A stretch of DNA of 64,000 bases from Clostridia bacterium. GTDB taxonomy: Bacteria > Bacillota > Clostridia > Lachnospirales > Lachnospiraceae. Below the pieces are notes generated by a model. The model was not told where the DNA came from, searched no databases, and was given only the letters and a program-made list of their open reading frames with translations. Of the stretch, positions 55,216-64,000 are shown in pieces; within the stretch, counting starts at the first letter, position 1, and each line of letters opens with the position of its first letter. Both the position numbers and the translations under genes were made by a program. The stretch covers positions 372,001 through 436,000 of the forward strand of contig QKJQ01000027.1 of the NCBI GenBank assembly GCA_003249225.1. The letters are read 5' to 3'.

Positions 55216-55986
55216 ATGTCAAATGATATTATTGAAAGCTTACAAAAAATAAACGGTAAAACATCCTTTTACTTTGAAAACCTGATCACCGGTGAATCTC
55301 TGGCCTACCAGCCAGATCTTTCTCTTATGGCAGCAAGCATCATTAAGATTCCGATTATGGTCGCACTCTTCTATCAGGAAAAGAATGGCGTCATAAACCT
55401 ACAGGATAGCTATATATTAATAGAAGAAGATAAGAAACCTTCCTGCGGTGCGCTCAATGTTCTGCATAACGGTCTGGAACTTACCATTGAGGATCTATGC
55501 AGCCTTATGATTATACTAAGTGATAATTCTGCAACGAACATTTTGATTAACCTTCTTGGCATGGACACCATCAATGAGATCCTTGCAGAACTTGGATATA
55601 AGAACCTTAAGCTCAACCGCTTTTTATTCGACAGGGAAGCATCCGCAAGAGGCATTCAGAATTATGTCTCTGCCGGAGATATTGCCGACATGCTGAAAAA
55701 GATGTATCACGGAACACTGGTTTCTGAGACAAGTTCAGAAAAAATGCTGGAAATACTTAAAAATCAACGTTTGAACGGAAAGATTCCCTTCCATTTTACC
55801 GAAAAGATCGACATTGCTCACAAGACCGGCGAAGATACCGGTATTACACACGATGTTGGTATTCTATATGGAAAGGAACCGCTTTTGATGCTGTTCCTTG
55901 GGAATGAAGTCGATGTTCCTGTCTATGAAAGATTCATGCAGGATACAGCCTGGATGTTGTATCAGAATTCAATTAACCAGTTGTAA
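55216..55986 (+). CDS. Serine hydrolase of the class A beta-lactamase fold
   Basis: A 256-residue protein with the penicillin-recognising triad: S41-x-x-K44 (ASIIK), S102-D103-N104 and K203-T204-G205. There is no signal peptide, so unlike secreted beta-lactamases it should act in the cytosol, and no ExxLN omega-loop Glu is evident. It begins a run of murein-peptide genes (dipeptide epimerase, Opp-type transporter, NlpC/P60), so a peptidase on imported cell-wall peptides is a likely role, taking the place of YkfA in Bacillus. GAGG lies 12 bases before the ATG. True drug hydrolysis is not excluded. Confidence 0.85.
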   Translation: MSNDIIESLQKINGKTSFYFENLITGESLAYQPDLSLMAASIIKIPIMVALFYQEKNGVINLQDSYILIEEDKKPSCGALNVLHNGLELTIEDLCSLMIILSDNSATNILINLLGMDTINEILAELGYKNLKLNRFLFDREASARGIQNYVSAGDIADMLKKMYHGTLVSETSSEKMLEILKNQRLNGKIPFHFTEKIDIAHKTGEDTGITHDVGILYGKEPLLMLFLGNEVDVPVYERFMQDTAWMLYQNSINQL

Positions 55987-56069
55987 TGCTGTTGAACGAG
56001 AAAAATATGCCAGACATTTTCCCTAAATAATCGAATGTGCGTTATGCACAGGAATTGGAGCCCGTAACC

Positions 56070-57167
56070 ATGATTATACGTAATATAAAGATCGGTGAAA
56101 TACATATACCACTGGTCACACCGTTCAAGACTGCTCTTAGGACTGTGGAAGCAGTTGAAAATATTGTTATTCAGATTGAAACCGATACCGGAGAGACCGG
56201 TTTTGGAGAAGCACCTCCAACCGCAGTGATCACCGGAGATACCAAAGGTTCCATTGTGACCGCAATCCGTGATTTTATAGCCCCTTCCATCAAAGGTATG
56301 GACATTGAGAACCTGGATGGGATCATGAAAAAAGTTCATTCCTGTATCGTTAAGAATACCTCTGCAAAAGCGGCTGTTGATATGGCCATTTATGATCTCT
56401 ATGCCAAGAACCTTAAAAAGCCACTTTATAAGGTACTGGGTGGATGCCGCAATACCATTGAAACAGATCTGACCATCAGTGTTAATCCCATTGATGAGAT
56501 GGTCGCTGACAGTATCAAAGCGGTGGAACAGGGCTTCTCAATCCTTAAGATCAAGGTCGGAAAAGAGGGTATGAAAGATGTAGAGCGCATCGAAGCAATC
56601 CGAAATGCAGTAGGCAAAGAAATTCTTCTCCGGGTCGATGCCAACCAGGGCTGGCAGGCGAAAGAAGCCGTCCGGATCATCCGATGCATGGAAGATAAGA
56701 ATCTATCCATCGATTTGGTGGAGCAACCGGTTGCCGCTCATGATTTTCATGGGATGCAATATGTAACAGCCAATGTAGGAACCCCTATTCTCGCGGATGA
56801 AAGTGTATTTTCTGTAGAAGATGCAATAAAGATCATCACAGAGCATGGGGCGGACCTTATCAATATAAAGTTAATGAAAACAGGCGGTATTCATGAAGCA
56901 CTCAAGATCTGTGCTGTCGCAGACACCTATCATGTAGAATGTATGATCGGCTGTATGCTGGAAAGTAAGATCGCTGTCAGTGCTGCAGCTCATCTTGCCG
57001 CCGCAAGGGGAGTAATCACAAGAGCTGATTTGGACGGACCATCCTTATGTCTGACCGATCCCTACATTGGAGGGCCCACGTATCAGGGACCTGGTATCCG
57101 GATGAATGAAGATTATGGCATCGGGATAAAAGAAATGAAAGATGTAAAATACTTTCTGCAAAGCTGA
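56070..57167 (+). CDS. ykfB: L-Ala-D/L-Glu (dipeptide) epimerase
   Basis: A 365-residue enolase-superfamily enzyme interconverting D- and L-Glu in Ala-Glu dipeptides from murein. Catalytic lysines are K162 (KIKVGK, the KxK motif) and K267 (NIKLMK), and Mg ligands are D190 (RVDAN), E218 (LVEQP) and D243 (LADES). The frame opens at a GTG at 56037, but ATG 56070 follows GGAG by 9 bases and starts at the normal family N-terminus MIIRNIKIGEI. It lies between the serine hydrolase and the transporter genes, matching the Bacillus ykf set. Confidence 0.9.
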   Translation: MIIRNIKIGEIHIPLVTPFKTALRTVEAVENIVIQIETDTGETGFGEAPPTAVITGDTKGSIVTAIRDFIAPSIKGMDIENLDGIMKKVHSCIVKNTSAKAAVDMAIYDLYAKNLKKPLYKVLGGCRNTIETDLTISVNPIDEMVADSIKAVEQGFSILKIKVGKEGMKDVERIEAIRNAVGKEILLRVDANQGWQAKEAVRIIRCMEDKNLSIDLVEQPVAAHDFHGMQYVTANVGTPILADESVFSVEDAIKIITEHGADLINIKLMKTGGIHEALKICAVADTYHVECMIGCMLESKIAVSAAAHLAAARGVITRADLDGPSLCLTDPYIGGPTYQGPGIRMNEDYGIGIKEMKDVKYFLQS

Positions 57168-57234
57168 GATCAGCTTTCAGAATACGTACACATCTTACAA
57201 TGATACATAATAATGCTTATTAGGAGGGCGAATT

Positions 57235-59187
57235 ATGAAAAAGAAATTATTGACATTACTTCTTGTGCTTACCATGGTTGCATCATTTGCTGCATGCGGA
57301 AGCAACGGAACAAACAATGCAGAGCCGACCAGTACTCCGGCAGCAGGCGATTCCTCAACAGACGGTTCTTCTGACACAGGTTCAGACAGTGCAGCTGCAG
57401 AAGGTCAGACTTACACAACTTTATATTCTGGCGAAGTTGCTACTATGAACTATCTGACAACAAGTACCATTGGTGATATGGTTATTCCTGCGAACACCAT
57501 TGATACTCTTGTAGAAACTGATTCCGAAGGCAATATTGTTCCATGTCTTGCAACAAGCTGGACACAGAGCGAAGATGGCCTCACCTGGACCTTTACCCTT
57601 CGTCAGGGTGTTAAATGGGTTGACAGTACCGGAGCGGAAGTTGCTGAAGTTACTGCTCAGGACTTTGTAGATGCTATGAAATATGTCCTTACTCCGGAAT
57701 ATGAAGCAGCAAATGCGCAGAATCTCTTTGGTGTTATCGTAAATGCCGAAGAATATTACAAGGGTGCTGCAAATCTGACCGATGATGCTGGAAAGACCTG
57801 GAGCGCGATTGACTTCTCAGAAGTTGGAATCAAGGCAGTTGATACTTACACCGTTGAGTATACACTTGCAAAACAGGTTCCTTACTTCCTTTCTTCTCTT
57901 GTCTATGTTCTTTATATGCCTGCCTACGGTCCTCAGCTTGAAGAACAGGGTGCTTCTTTTGCAACCAGCAACACAACTATGTATTACAATGGTGCTTACT
58001 ATCTTTCTGAGTTCACTCCTCAGGAAAAGCACGTACTGACAAAGAATGCTCTGTACTGGGATGCAGCTAATGTATATATTACAACAGTAAACAGCATCTT
58101 TAATGCAGAAGCTGGTACTCTTGCACCGGAAATGGTAAAAAGAGGCGAAGTTGATTATGCTGATATCAGTTCCGACATTCTTGACGACTGGCTTGCAAAT
58201 GCGGATACCGCTTCCTTAGTAAGTAAAGAACGTCCATCCTCTGATTACTCTTACTTCTACTGCTTCAACTTTAACCCTACCTTCGCGGCAGAATATGAAC
58301 CAGAGAACTGGACACTTGCTGTAAATAACGAGAACTTCCGTCAGGCCATGATGGCAGCTCTTAACCGGACAAATCCAGTCGCAATCAGTGAACCACAGAC
58401 TCCGGAAGCCTTCATTATGAATACCATCACACCTACTACCTTCACAATGAATGCAAGCGGTGTTGATTTTACAGCTCTTACCGCTTTTGCTGATATCCAG
58501 TCCGCAGACAGCTTTGATGCCGCTGCTGCAGCTACCTACAAAGAAGCTGCTATGACAGAACTTACCGCCGAAGGCGCTACCTTCCCAATCAAGGTTCTTA
58601 TGAAATATAACCCATCTACTACGAACTGGGCGGAAGAATGTGCCGTAGTGGAACAGCAGATGGAAGGTGTACTTGGAACAGACTTTATTGATATCATCGT
58701 TGAAGCAGGTCCATCCGACTCTTTCCTTACACAGGTTCGTCGTTCCGGCGATTATGCCTTCATGAAATGTGGCTGGGGTGCTGATTATGCAGATCCTGAG
58801 ACCTGGACCGATCCTTTCTATCAGGCAGAAGGCGATTTACTTGGTTACAAATATGCATTCATGAGAACTGCTATTGAAAATGGAACCGCTGCTGCTGACA
58901 CTGTTTCGGAATACTTTACACTTGTAGAAGCCGCAAAAGCAATTACAGCAGAAGCACAGAAGGATGCCCGTTACGATGCCTTTGCAGAAGCTGAAAGCTA
59001 TCTGATCGAACATGCTCTTGTTATCCCTTATGGTATCTCTGTAAGCAGCTATATCGCAATTAAATACGATGTATTCCAGGGTGAATATGCATCCTGCGGT
59101 ACCGTACCGAATTTACGTTACAAAGGTATTCAGATGCTTGATCATTTTGTATCATTAGACGAATACGAAGCAAATTCAGCAAAATAA
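57235..59187 (+). CDS. Peptide ABC transporter substrate-binding lipoprotein
   Basis: A 650-residue OppA/DppE-type binding protein. The signal peptide KKKLLTLLLVLTMVASFAAC ends in a lipobox with lipidated C21, followed by a Ser/Thr/Asp-rich linker (to about residue 60) and an SBP family 5 domain (IVPCLATSWTQSEDGLTWTF, LRQGVKWVDSTGAEV). AGGAGG precedes the ATG. Flanking epimerase and endopeptidase genes predict murein peptides as ligand. A strong hairpin after the gene may let it be made in excess over the membrane subunits, as is common in such operons. Confidence 0.92.
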   Translation: MKKKLLTLLLVLTMVASFAACGSNGTNNAEPTSTPAAGDSSTDGSSDTGSDSAAAEGQTYTTLYSGEVATMNYLTTSTIGDMVIPANTIDTLVETDSEGNIVPCLATSWTQSEDGLTWTFTLRQGVKWVDSTGAEVAEVTAQDFVDAMKYVLTPEYEAANAQNLFGVIVNAEEYYKGAANLTDDAGKTWSAIDFSEVGIKAVDTYTVEYTLAKQVPYFLSSLVYVLYMPAYGPQLEEQGASFATSNTTMYYNGAYYLSEFTPQEKHVLTKNALYWDAANVYITTVNSIFNAEAGTLAPEMVKRGEVDYADISSDILDDWLANADTASLVSKERPSSDYSYFYCFNFNPTFAAEYEPENWTLAVNNENFRQAMMAALNRTNPVAISEPQTPEAFIMNTITPTTFTMNASGVDFTALTAFADIQSADSFDAAAAATYKEAAMTELTAEGATFPIKVLMKYNPSTTNWAEECAVVEQQMEGVLGTDFIDIIVEAGPSDSFLTQVRRSGDYAFMKCGWGADYADPETWTDPFYQAEGDLLGYKYAFMRTAIENGTAAADTVSEYFTLVEAAKAITAEAQKDARYDAFAEAESYLIEHALVIPYGISVSSYIAIKYDVFQGEYASCGTVPNLRYKGIQMLDHFVSLDEYEANSAK

Positions 59188-59210
59188 TATAAAATCCAAA
59201 CGAAAAGATT

Positions 59211-59239
59211 CCTTGGGACCGGTCTGTCCGGCCCCAAGG
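59211..59239 (+). other. Hairpin between binding-protein and permease genes
   Basis: CCTTGGGACCGG pairs with CCGGCCCCAAGG (one mismatch) around TCTGT. The bases after it (GTATTTGCG) are not a U-tract, so it is probably an mRNA-stabilising or partial-termination element. Confidence 0.65.
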
Positions 59240-59274
59240 GTATTTGCGTTCAGGACGAAGAAACAGGAGTATTT

Positions 59275-60216
59275 ATGATAGCATATTTAGCCAAAAGAAT
59301 AGGAAGATCCCTGATCACATTATTTTTTATTATAACATTGGTATTTATTCTGCTCAGACAAATGCCCATAGAAGGGTACTTTGAGAATTTTGATAAATTA
59401 ACGGATGAGCAGATCCAGGTAGGATTAGAGCAAATGGGTCTTACCGACCCTATGCCGGTGCAGCTTGCGAACTTTTATAAACATTTACTTCACGGTGACC
59501 TTGGAGAATCAAGACGCTACCGTGCTAATGTTGCTGTGACTGAAATACTGGCAAAAAAAGTACCGATTTCAATAAAGCTGGGCAGCCTCTCTATTCTTGT
59601 TTCTTTGTTATGCGGATTACCAATGGGTATACTTATGGCAAAGAATAAAGGAAATTTCTTCGATAAGCTTGGAACCTTGTTTATCGTGTTCATTCAGGCT
59701 GTTCCCGCAATGGTATATTATCTTTTTATACAGCTGTACGGAACGACTATAATTGATGTTCCTTTATTGTTTGATGCAAGTAAACCACTTTGCTGGGTTC
59801 TCCCTGTATTTTCCATGTCTCTTGGAAATACGGCTTACTATGGAATGTGGCTCCGTCGATATATGGTCGATGAAAGTACAAAAGATTATGTAAAGCTTGC
59901 CAGAGCAAAAGGTGTTTCCGAAGGAAAGCTCATGAAAAATCATATCTTCCGCAATGCCTTTGTCCCTATGATACAGTATCTCCCGACCTCTTTCCTGAAC
60001 ACGGTCGTTGGATCGATCTATATTGAATCCCTTTACAGTGTACCCGGAATGGGCGGACTTTTAGTCGATGTAATCAAAAAACATGACAACAATATGGTTC
60101 AGGCTGTTGTTCTTCTTTTTGCAACGGTAGGTGTCATCGGTCTTCTTCTCGGAGATATCATGATGACAGTTATTGATCCACGAATTTCCTTAAGCAAAAA
60201 AGGAGGAGGCAGGTAA
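59275..60216 (+). CDS. Peptide ABC transporter permease (OppB/DppB type)
   Basis: A 313-residue membrane subunit with about six hydrophobic segments and a large loop after the first, as usual for OppB. The coupling EAA-loop reads YVKLARAKGVSEGKLMKNHIFRNA at residues about 205-228. ACAGGAG precedes the ATG. Its stop overlaps the next start as TAATG, so the two permeases are coupled. Confidence 0.93.
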   Translation: MIAYLAKRIGRSLITLFFIITLVFILLRQMPIEGYFENFDKLTDEQIQVGLEQMGLTDPMPVQLANFYKHLLHGDLGESRRYRANVAVTEILAKKVPISIKLGSLSILVSLLCGLPMGILMAKNKGNFFDKLGTLFIVFIQAVPAMVYYLFIQLYGTTIIDVPLLFDASKPLCWVLPVFSMSLGNTAYYGMWLRRYMVDESTKDYVKLARAKGVSEGKLMKNHIFRNAFVPMIQYLPTSFLNTVVGSIYIESLYSVPGMGGLLVDVIKKHDNNMVQAVVLLFATVGVIGLLLGDIMMTVIDPRISLSKKGGGR

Positions 60217-61259
60217 TGGCAGCGTTACGTCACAAATTATCCAGCAAGTTCGAACGACATGTTTCAGACCAGATCGAGACAATGCCGGACGAAGAATTAT
60301 TCTCCTTTCACACCTACAATGCCGATGAAGGGGAAAAAACAGCATACAGTAACTATTCCTATTGGAGAAGTACTTTAAACAGTTTTAAAAAGAACAAGAC
60401 AGCAGTAATACTTGTCTGTCTGGTCGTAGGTATTCTTCTTTTTACCTTTATACAACCACTCTTACCGAATCAGTACGACCCAAACCTTGTTAACAATGAC
60501 CCTTCTACCGGAATTCAATATCGTAATATACCACCCTACATTCTGACCCTGGTCGGAAATACCGATTATCCTGAAATCAAAGAAACCTTCTGGTTCGGTA
60601 CCAATTCCATCGGACAGGATCTCTGGGCACGTATCTGGACCGGAACAAGAAACTCTCTGTTGATCGGTATTGCGGTAGCAAGCATTGAAGCACTGATTGG
60701 AATTATTGCCGGCGTATTATGGGGTTATGTCAGAAAGCTTGACTGGTTCTTTACTGAAGTTTATAACATTCTCGATAACGTACCTCAGACAATAATCCTT
60801 GTTCTGATATCCTATATGTTGAAACCAGGCATCAAAACACTGATCTTTGCCATGTGCATAACCGGATGGATCCAGATGGCTCGTTTCATACGAAATCAGG
60901 TACTGATGATTCGTGACCGTGAATACAATCTGGCTTCTCGCTGCGTTGGAACACCGACTCGCAGAGTCATTGCCAAGAACCTTCTGCCCTATCTTGTCTC
61001 TGTTATCATGCTCCGAATGGCTCTGTCTGTGCCTGCCGCAATCGGAAATGAGGTATTCATTACCTATATCGGTCTTGGTCTCCCGACCAACATTCCAAGC
61101 CTTGGACAGCTGATCAACGACGGCCGTCAGCTGATGATGAGTGCGAGTCTCAGGTACCAGCTGATTTTCCCGACTGTGGTCATCTCGATCGTAACCATTT
61201 CCTTCTACATCATTGGAAATGCATTTTCCGATGCTGCCGATCCGAAGAATCACATATAG
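60216..61259 (+). CDS. Peptide ABC transporter permease (OppC/DppC type)
   Basis: A 347-residue membrane subunit. A long cytoplasmic N-terminus (about 60 residues, acidic and polar) is followed by an OppC-N membrane segment (AVILVCLVVGILLFTF), the FGTNSIGQDLWARIWTGTRNS motif region and five further segments. The EAA-loop is at YNLASRCVGTPTRRVIAKNLLP. GGAGG precedes the ATG. It ends the first part of the operon, followed by 173 bases with a hairpin. Confidence 0.92.
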   Translation: MAALRHKLSSKFERHVSDQIETMPDEELFSFHTYNADEGEKTAYSNYSYWRSTLNSFKKNKTAVILVCLVVGILLFTFIQPLLPNQYDPNLVNNDPSTGIQYRNIPPYILTLVGNTDYPEIKETFWFGTNSIGQDLWARIWTGTRNSLLIGIAVASIEALIGIIAGVLWGYVRKLDWFFTEVYNILDNVPQTIILVLISYMLKPGIKTLIFAMCITGWIQMARFIRNQVLMIRDREYNLASRCVGTPTRRVIAKNLLPYLVSVIMLRMALSVPAAIGNEVFITYIGLGLPTNIPSLGQLINDGRQLMMSASLRYQLIFPTVVISIVTISFYIIGNAFSDAADPKNHI

Positions 61260-61333
61260 ACGGTACGATTGAAAATAGCCGCATGCGCATGTGCTTCTGC
61301 TTACGAACGAACCATGGATGAGATTTAGCCTTA

Positions 61334-61362
61334 AAGCTTCCTTTATAGTCATAAAGAAGCTT
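61334..61362 (+). other. Hairpin between permease and ATPase genes
   Basis: AAGCTT plus CTTTAT pair with ATAAAG plus AAGCTT around AGTC with one mismatch. No U-tract follows. Probably an intercistronic mRNA structure; the rest of the 61260-61432 gap shows nothing definite. Confidence 0.55.
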
Positions 61363-61432
61363 CAAAAGACACAAGGTATAGTTATTACGAACTTTTTATG
61401 TGCCGGACCCCTGCACAGGAATGAGGTATAGA

Positions 61433-62473
61433 ATGAACAAAAAAGAGATTATATTATCCGCAAAGGACGTAGAAGTTAAATTTGATCTGCGCGGTCAGAT
61501 ACTGACCGCAATCCGTGATGTCAGCCTCGACATATACCATGGTGAGACTCTCGCCATCGTTGGCGAATCCGGCTCCGGGAAATCTGTATTCACAAAGACA
61601 TTTAATGGACTGCTGGATAAGAACGGTACGATCTCCAAAGGCGAACTGATCTATAACGGAGAAGACCTTGCAAAATACAAAAAAGACAGACAATGGCTGA
61701 AGATCCGCGGCCATGAGATTGCTATGATCATGCAGGAGCCTATGACTTCTTTGAACCCCCTGAAGTCAATTGGTGACCAGATCGTGGAAGCCATTCGGAT
61801 CAGAGACCGCAAGATCTCATACAGTAAGGCAAAAAATGAAGCAATCGGATATCTCTCTGATGTTGGTATAAGGAATCCGGAGGATCGCTTTAAGCAGTAT
61901 CCCCATGAGTTTTCCGGCGGTATGAGACAGCGTGTCGTTATCGCCATCGCCATTGCCTGCAAACCGAAGATTCTGATCTGTGATGAACCCACCACTGCCC
62001 TTGATGTTACGATTCAGGCTCAGATTCTTACTGTGCTTAAGGAAATGAAAGAAAAATACAGTCTGACCATTGTATTCATAACCCATGATCTTGGTGTTGT
62101 CGCCAATGTAGCAGACCGTATTGCTGTCATGTATGCCGGTGATATCATAGAAATCGGTACAACCGATGAGATTTTCTTTGATCCAAGGCACCCATATACC
62201 TGGGCACTTCTCTCTTCTATGCCACAGCTTGGTATCAAGGGAAATGACCTGTTCACCATCCAGGGTAATCCACCGAATTTATTTACAGAAATTAAAGGCG
62301 ATGCTTTTGCACCAAGAAATCCTCATGCCCTAAAAATTGATTTTCTAAAGAGGCCACCGTATTTTGAGGTTTCAGAAACCCACAAAGCGAAAACCTGGTT
62401 GCTGGACCCAAGAGCTCCTCGGGTCGATAAACCAAAGGGAATCATGGCACTGCAGGATCTGACTGCAAATTAA
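61433..62473 (+). CDS. Peptide ABC transporter ATP-binding protein (OppD/DppD type)
   Basis: A 346-residue ATPase. Walker A GESGSGKS is near residue 46, signature motif FSGGMRQRVVIA near 160, Walker B ILICDEPTTALD near 182, and the H-loop FITHDLG near 214. The C-terminal oligopeptide-transporter extension (NPPNLFTEIKGDAFAPRNPHA) is present, though its usual Cys motif is not evident. ATG 61433 follows GAGG by 6 bases; the longer frame from 61400 is less likely. Partner of the OppF-type ATPase that follows. Confidence 0.93.
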   Translation: MNKKEIILSAKDVEVKFDLRGQILTAIRDVSLDIYHGETLAIVGESGSGKSVFTKTFNGLLDKNGTISKGELIYNGEDLAKYKKDRQWLKIRGHEIAMIMQEPMTSLNPLKSIGDQIVEAIRIRDRKISYSKAKNEAIGYLSDVGIRNPEDRFKQYPHEFSGGMRQRVVIAIAIACKPKILICDEPTTALDVTIQAQILTVLKEMKEKYSLTIVFITHDLGVVANVADRIAVMYAGDIIEIGTTDEIFFDPRHPYTWALLSSMPQLGIKGNDLFTIQGNPPNLFTEIKGDAFAPRNPHALKIDFLKRPPYFEVSETHKAKTWLLDPRAPRVDKPKGIMALQDLTAN

Positions 62474-62500
62474 GTGATTAATACAGAATTGGAGATACCG

Positions 62501-63439
62501 ATGAAAGAAAAAGAAGTTCTTGTTGACATTAAAAATCTGGAAGTAGCCTTTGGTACAAGAAAACACAGATTTGTGGCTGTAAATGACGTAAGCTTCCAGA
62601 TCTACAAAGGAGAAACCTTCGGTGTGGTTGGTGAATCCGGTTCCGGTAAAACAACCATTGGCCGTGCCATCATGAGAATCCATTCAACAGCAAAAGGTGA
62701 TATCCTGTATAATGGTGAGAAAATAAATGGTAAGATTTCAAAAAGTCTGGACAAACAAATCACCCAGAAAATCCAGATGATCTTTCAGGATCCGATGGCT
62801 TCTTTAAATGAAAGAGCAAAGGTGAATTATATCGTAAGTGAAGGTCTTATGAACCTTGGTAAAATAACGGAGAAGGAAAGAAATGAGCGCGTAACGGAAG
62901 CTTTAAAAGAGGTTGGTCTTCTTCCTGAATTTGCAAGTCGTTTCCCTCATGAATTTTCAGGTGGTCAGCGTCAGCGAATCGGTATTGCCAGAGCCCTGAT
63001 CATGGAGCCGGAATTTATCATTGCCGATGAACCAATCTCCGCTCTTGACGTATCCATTCGTGCACAGGTCTTAAATCTGCTTGACCGTCTGCAAAAGGAA
63101 AAAGGACTTACCTATCTTTTTGTTGCCCATGATCTTTCTGTTATGCGTTTTATTACAGACCGTATCGCTGTAATTCATGAAGGTGTTATAGTAGAACTGG
63201 CGGAAACGGAGGAACTTTTCGCACACCCCATGCATCCCTACACAAAAGCACTGTTATCGGCGATTCCATTGCCAAATCCCATTGCCGAACGTAATAAAAC
63301 CCTACTTGTTTACGATAAGAGCATGCACCATTATGAAACAGATAAACCGCAATGGTGTACATTACATGAAGATCATTATATCATGGCTAACAAAGAAGAA
63401 TTTGCTGCTTATAAGGAGGCTTATGAAAGCAATCGTTAA
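62501..63439 (+). CDS. Peptide ABC transporter ATP-binding protein (OppF/DppF type)
   Basis: A 312-residue ATPase with Walker [10 protein letters not shown] near residue 44, signature [13 protein letters not shown] near 156, Walker [13 protein letters not shown] near 176 and H-loop FVAHDLS. ATG 62501 follows GGAG by 6 bases; the frame itself opens at a GTG at 62474, just after the previous stop. Its last 17 bases overlap the endopeptidase gene. With the OppD-type protein it forms the heterodimer driving peptide import. Confidence 0.93.
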   Translation: MKEKEVLVDIKNLEVAFGTRKHRFVAVNDVSFQIYKGETFGVVGESGSGKTTIGRAIMRIHSTAKGDILYNGEKINGKISKSLDKQITQKIQMIFQDPMASLNERAKVNYIVSEGLMNLGKITEKERNERVTEALKEVGLLPEFASRFPHEFSGGQRQRIGIARALIMEPEFIIADEPISALDVSIRAQVLNLLDRLQKEKGLTYLFVAHDLSVMRFITDRIAVIHEGVIVELAETEELFAHPMHPYTKALLSAIPLPNPIAERNKTLLVYDKSMHHYETDKPQWCTLHEDHYIMANKEEFAAYKEAYESNR

Positions 63440-64000
63440 CAGACCGGTCGTTTCCATGCATGGAACACCGGATAAAGATACTTCCCTGGTCGATGAAGTA
63501 TTATACGGTATGATTGTTACCGTTGATGAATTTCTGCCGGATCGCTGGTGCCGCATCACAACCGAGTACAGGTATCAGGGATATACCACTTTGGACGAGC
63601 TTTTGCTTCTCAACGAACAGATTCCCGATTGGGACAACGTGCATAAGATGAGGATTCATCAGTCCTATGCTGACATTCTTTCAGAACCAAGGGTTCAGGG
63701 TGTTCGCCTTATGGAAATCCCGCGAGGCGGGCTGATTGGTGTACAGATGCCGGTCATTATTCAAAATGGCTGGGTAAAAGTACGACTTGCGGATGGAAGA
63801 AGCGGATACATGAAGGAGACCTTTTTAGAAGAGATCCGAACAATAAACGCGATGTCAGAAGATGAAATCCGCAGCAATGTTATCGAGACAGCAAAATCCT
63901 ACCTTGGGACCCAGTACCGCTGGGGCGGTAAATCTCCGCTTGGTATCGATTGCTCAGGACTGACCTCTATCTCCTATCTGATTAATGGAATTCTGACCTA
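63423..64000 (+). CDS. ykfC: NlpC/P60 endopeptidase (YkfC-like), cut by the right edge
   Basis: A start at ATG 63423, after AAGGAGG, opens a frame that runs off the window (192 residues visible). The N-terminal 140 residues look like two SH3b domains ([32 protein letters not shown]), and the NlpC/P60 catalytic part begins [23 protein letters not shown], with the active-site Cys in DCSGL near residue 179; the His lies beyond the edge. No signal peptide, so it would act in the cytosol on imported murein peptides, cutting gamma-D-Glu bonds as YkfC does. It overlaps the OppF-type gene by 17 bases. Confidence 0.88.
   Translation, partial: MKAIVNRPVVSMHGTPDKDTSLVDEVLYGMIVTVDEFLPDRWCRITTEYRYQGYTTLDELLLLNEQIPDWDNVHKMRIHQSYADILSEPRVQGVRLMEIPRGGLIGVQMPVIIQNGWVKVRLADGRSGYMKETFLEEIRTINAMSEDEIRSNVIETAKSYLGTQYRWGGKSPLGIDCSGLTSISYLINGILT

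Noticed and set aside
55216-55986. Calling the serine hydrolase an antibiotic-resistance beta-lactamase
   Set aside because: No signal peptide, no clear omega-loop Glu, and it leads a murein-peptide recycling operon.

Overview
The window looks like chromosomal DNA of an anaerobic, low-GC Gram-positive bacterium, most like the Lachnospiraceae and plant-polysaccharide-using clostridia. Signs of this are strong AGGAGG-type ribosome sites before almost every gene, rubrerythrin and Bcp peroxiredoxin, several GGDEF proteins, a chemotaxis receptor, a clostridial-style urocanase, and GH13, GH28, GH42 and GH120 carbohydrate enzymes. I saw no tRNA, rRNA, insertion sequence, prophage or CRISPR array. 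The family assignment is an inference from gene content.

Layout. 1-8 kb: a membrane protein cut by the window edge, a CobW-type metal GTPase, a GH13 alpha-amylase, an Acr3 arsenite pump, a diguanylate cyclase split by an in-frame amber codon, a Cys-rich small protein and a PDZ/radical-SAM/DUF512 protein. 8.2-18.3 kb: a ten-gene minus-strand cluster reading APC permease, glutamine-synthetase-like ligase, class II amidotransferase, GXGXG protein, FMN glutamate-synthase domain, [2Fe-2S] protein, FAD/4Fe-4S oxidoreductase, BFD-like protein, DadA-like FAD oxidase and RidA. The order copies the logic of the N-methylglutamate amine pathway (GmaS, MgsABC, then a dehydrogenase), but the dehydrogenase is of the HcnABC/opine-oxidase type. 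An uncharacterised HTH protein sits upstream. 20-27.8 kb: LrgAB, CBS-type pyrophosphatase, a membrane-fused spermidine-synthase-like protein, Bcp and a GH42 beta-galactosidase.

27.8-39.6 kb: a histidine-degradation region in two minus-strand arms (hutU-hutH, and M20 hydrolase - HutF-like deaminase - hutI - hutD) around a plus-strand 993-residue SARP/BTAD-ATPase-TPR regulator. No HutG or FtcD is present, and the two amidohydrolases may finish the pathway. 39.8-53 kb: lon with a TetR gene that shares its operator-like box, a chemotaxis receptor, two more GGDEF proteins, rubrerythrin, a HAD phosphatase, GH28, carbonic anhydrase, a CAT-like acetyltransferase and an AraC regulator. 53-64 kb: GH120 beta-xylosidase, then a plus-strand murein-peptide recycling operon (serine hydrolase, dipeptide epimerase, Opp/Dpp-type ABC transporter, NlpC/P60 endopeptidase cut by the right edge).

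A recurring structural theme is short tandem repeats (periods 19, 22, 81, 15 and 14 bp) placed at gene ends, gene starts or inside genes. Several carry copies of a stop codon or of a ribosome site plus start codon.
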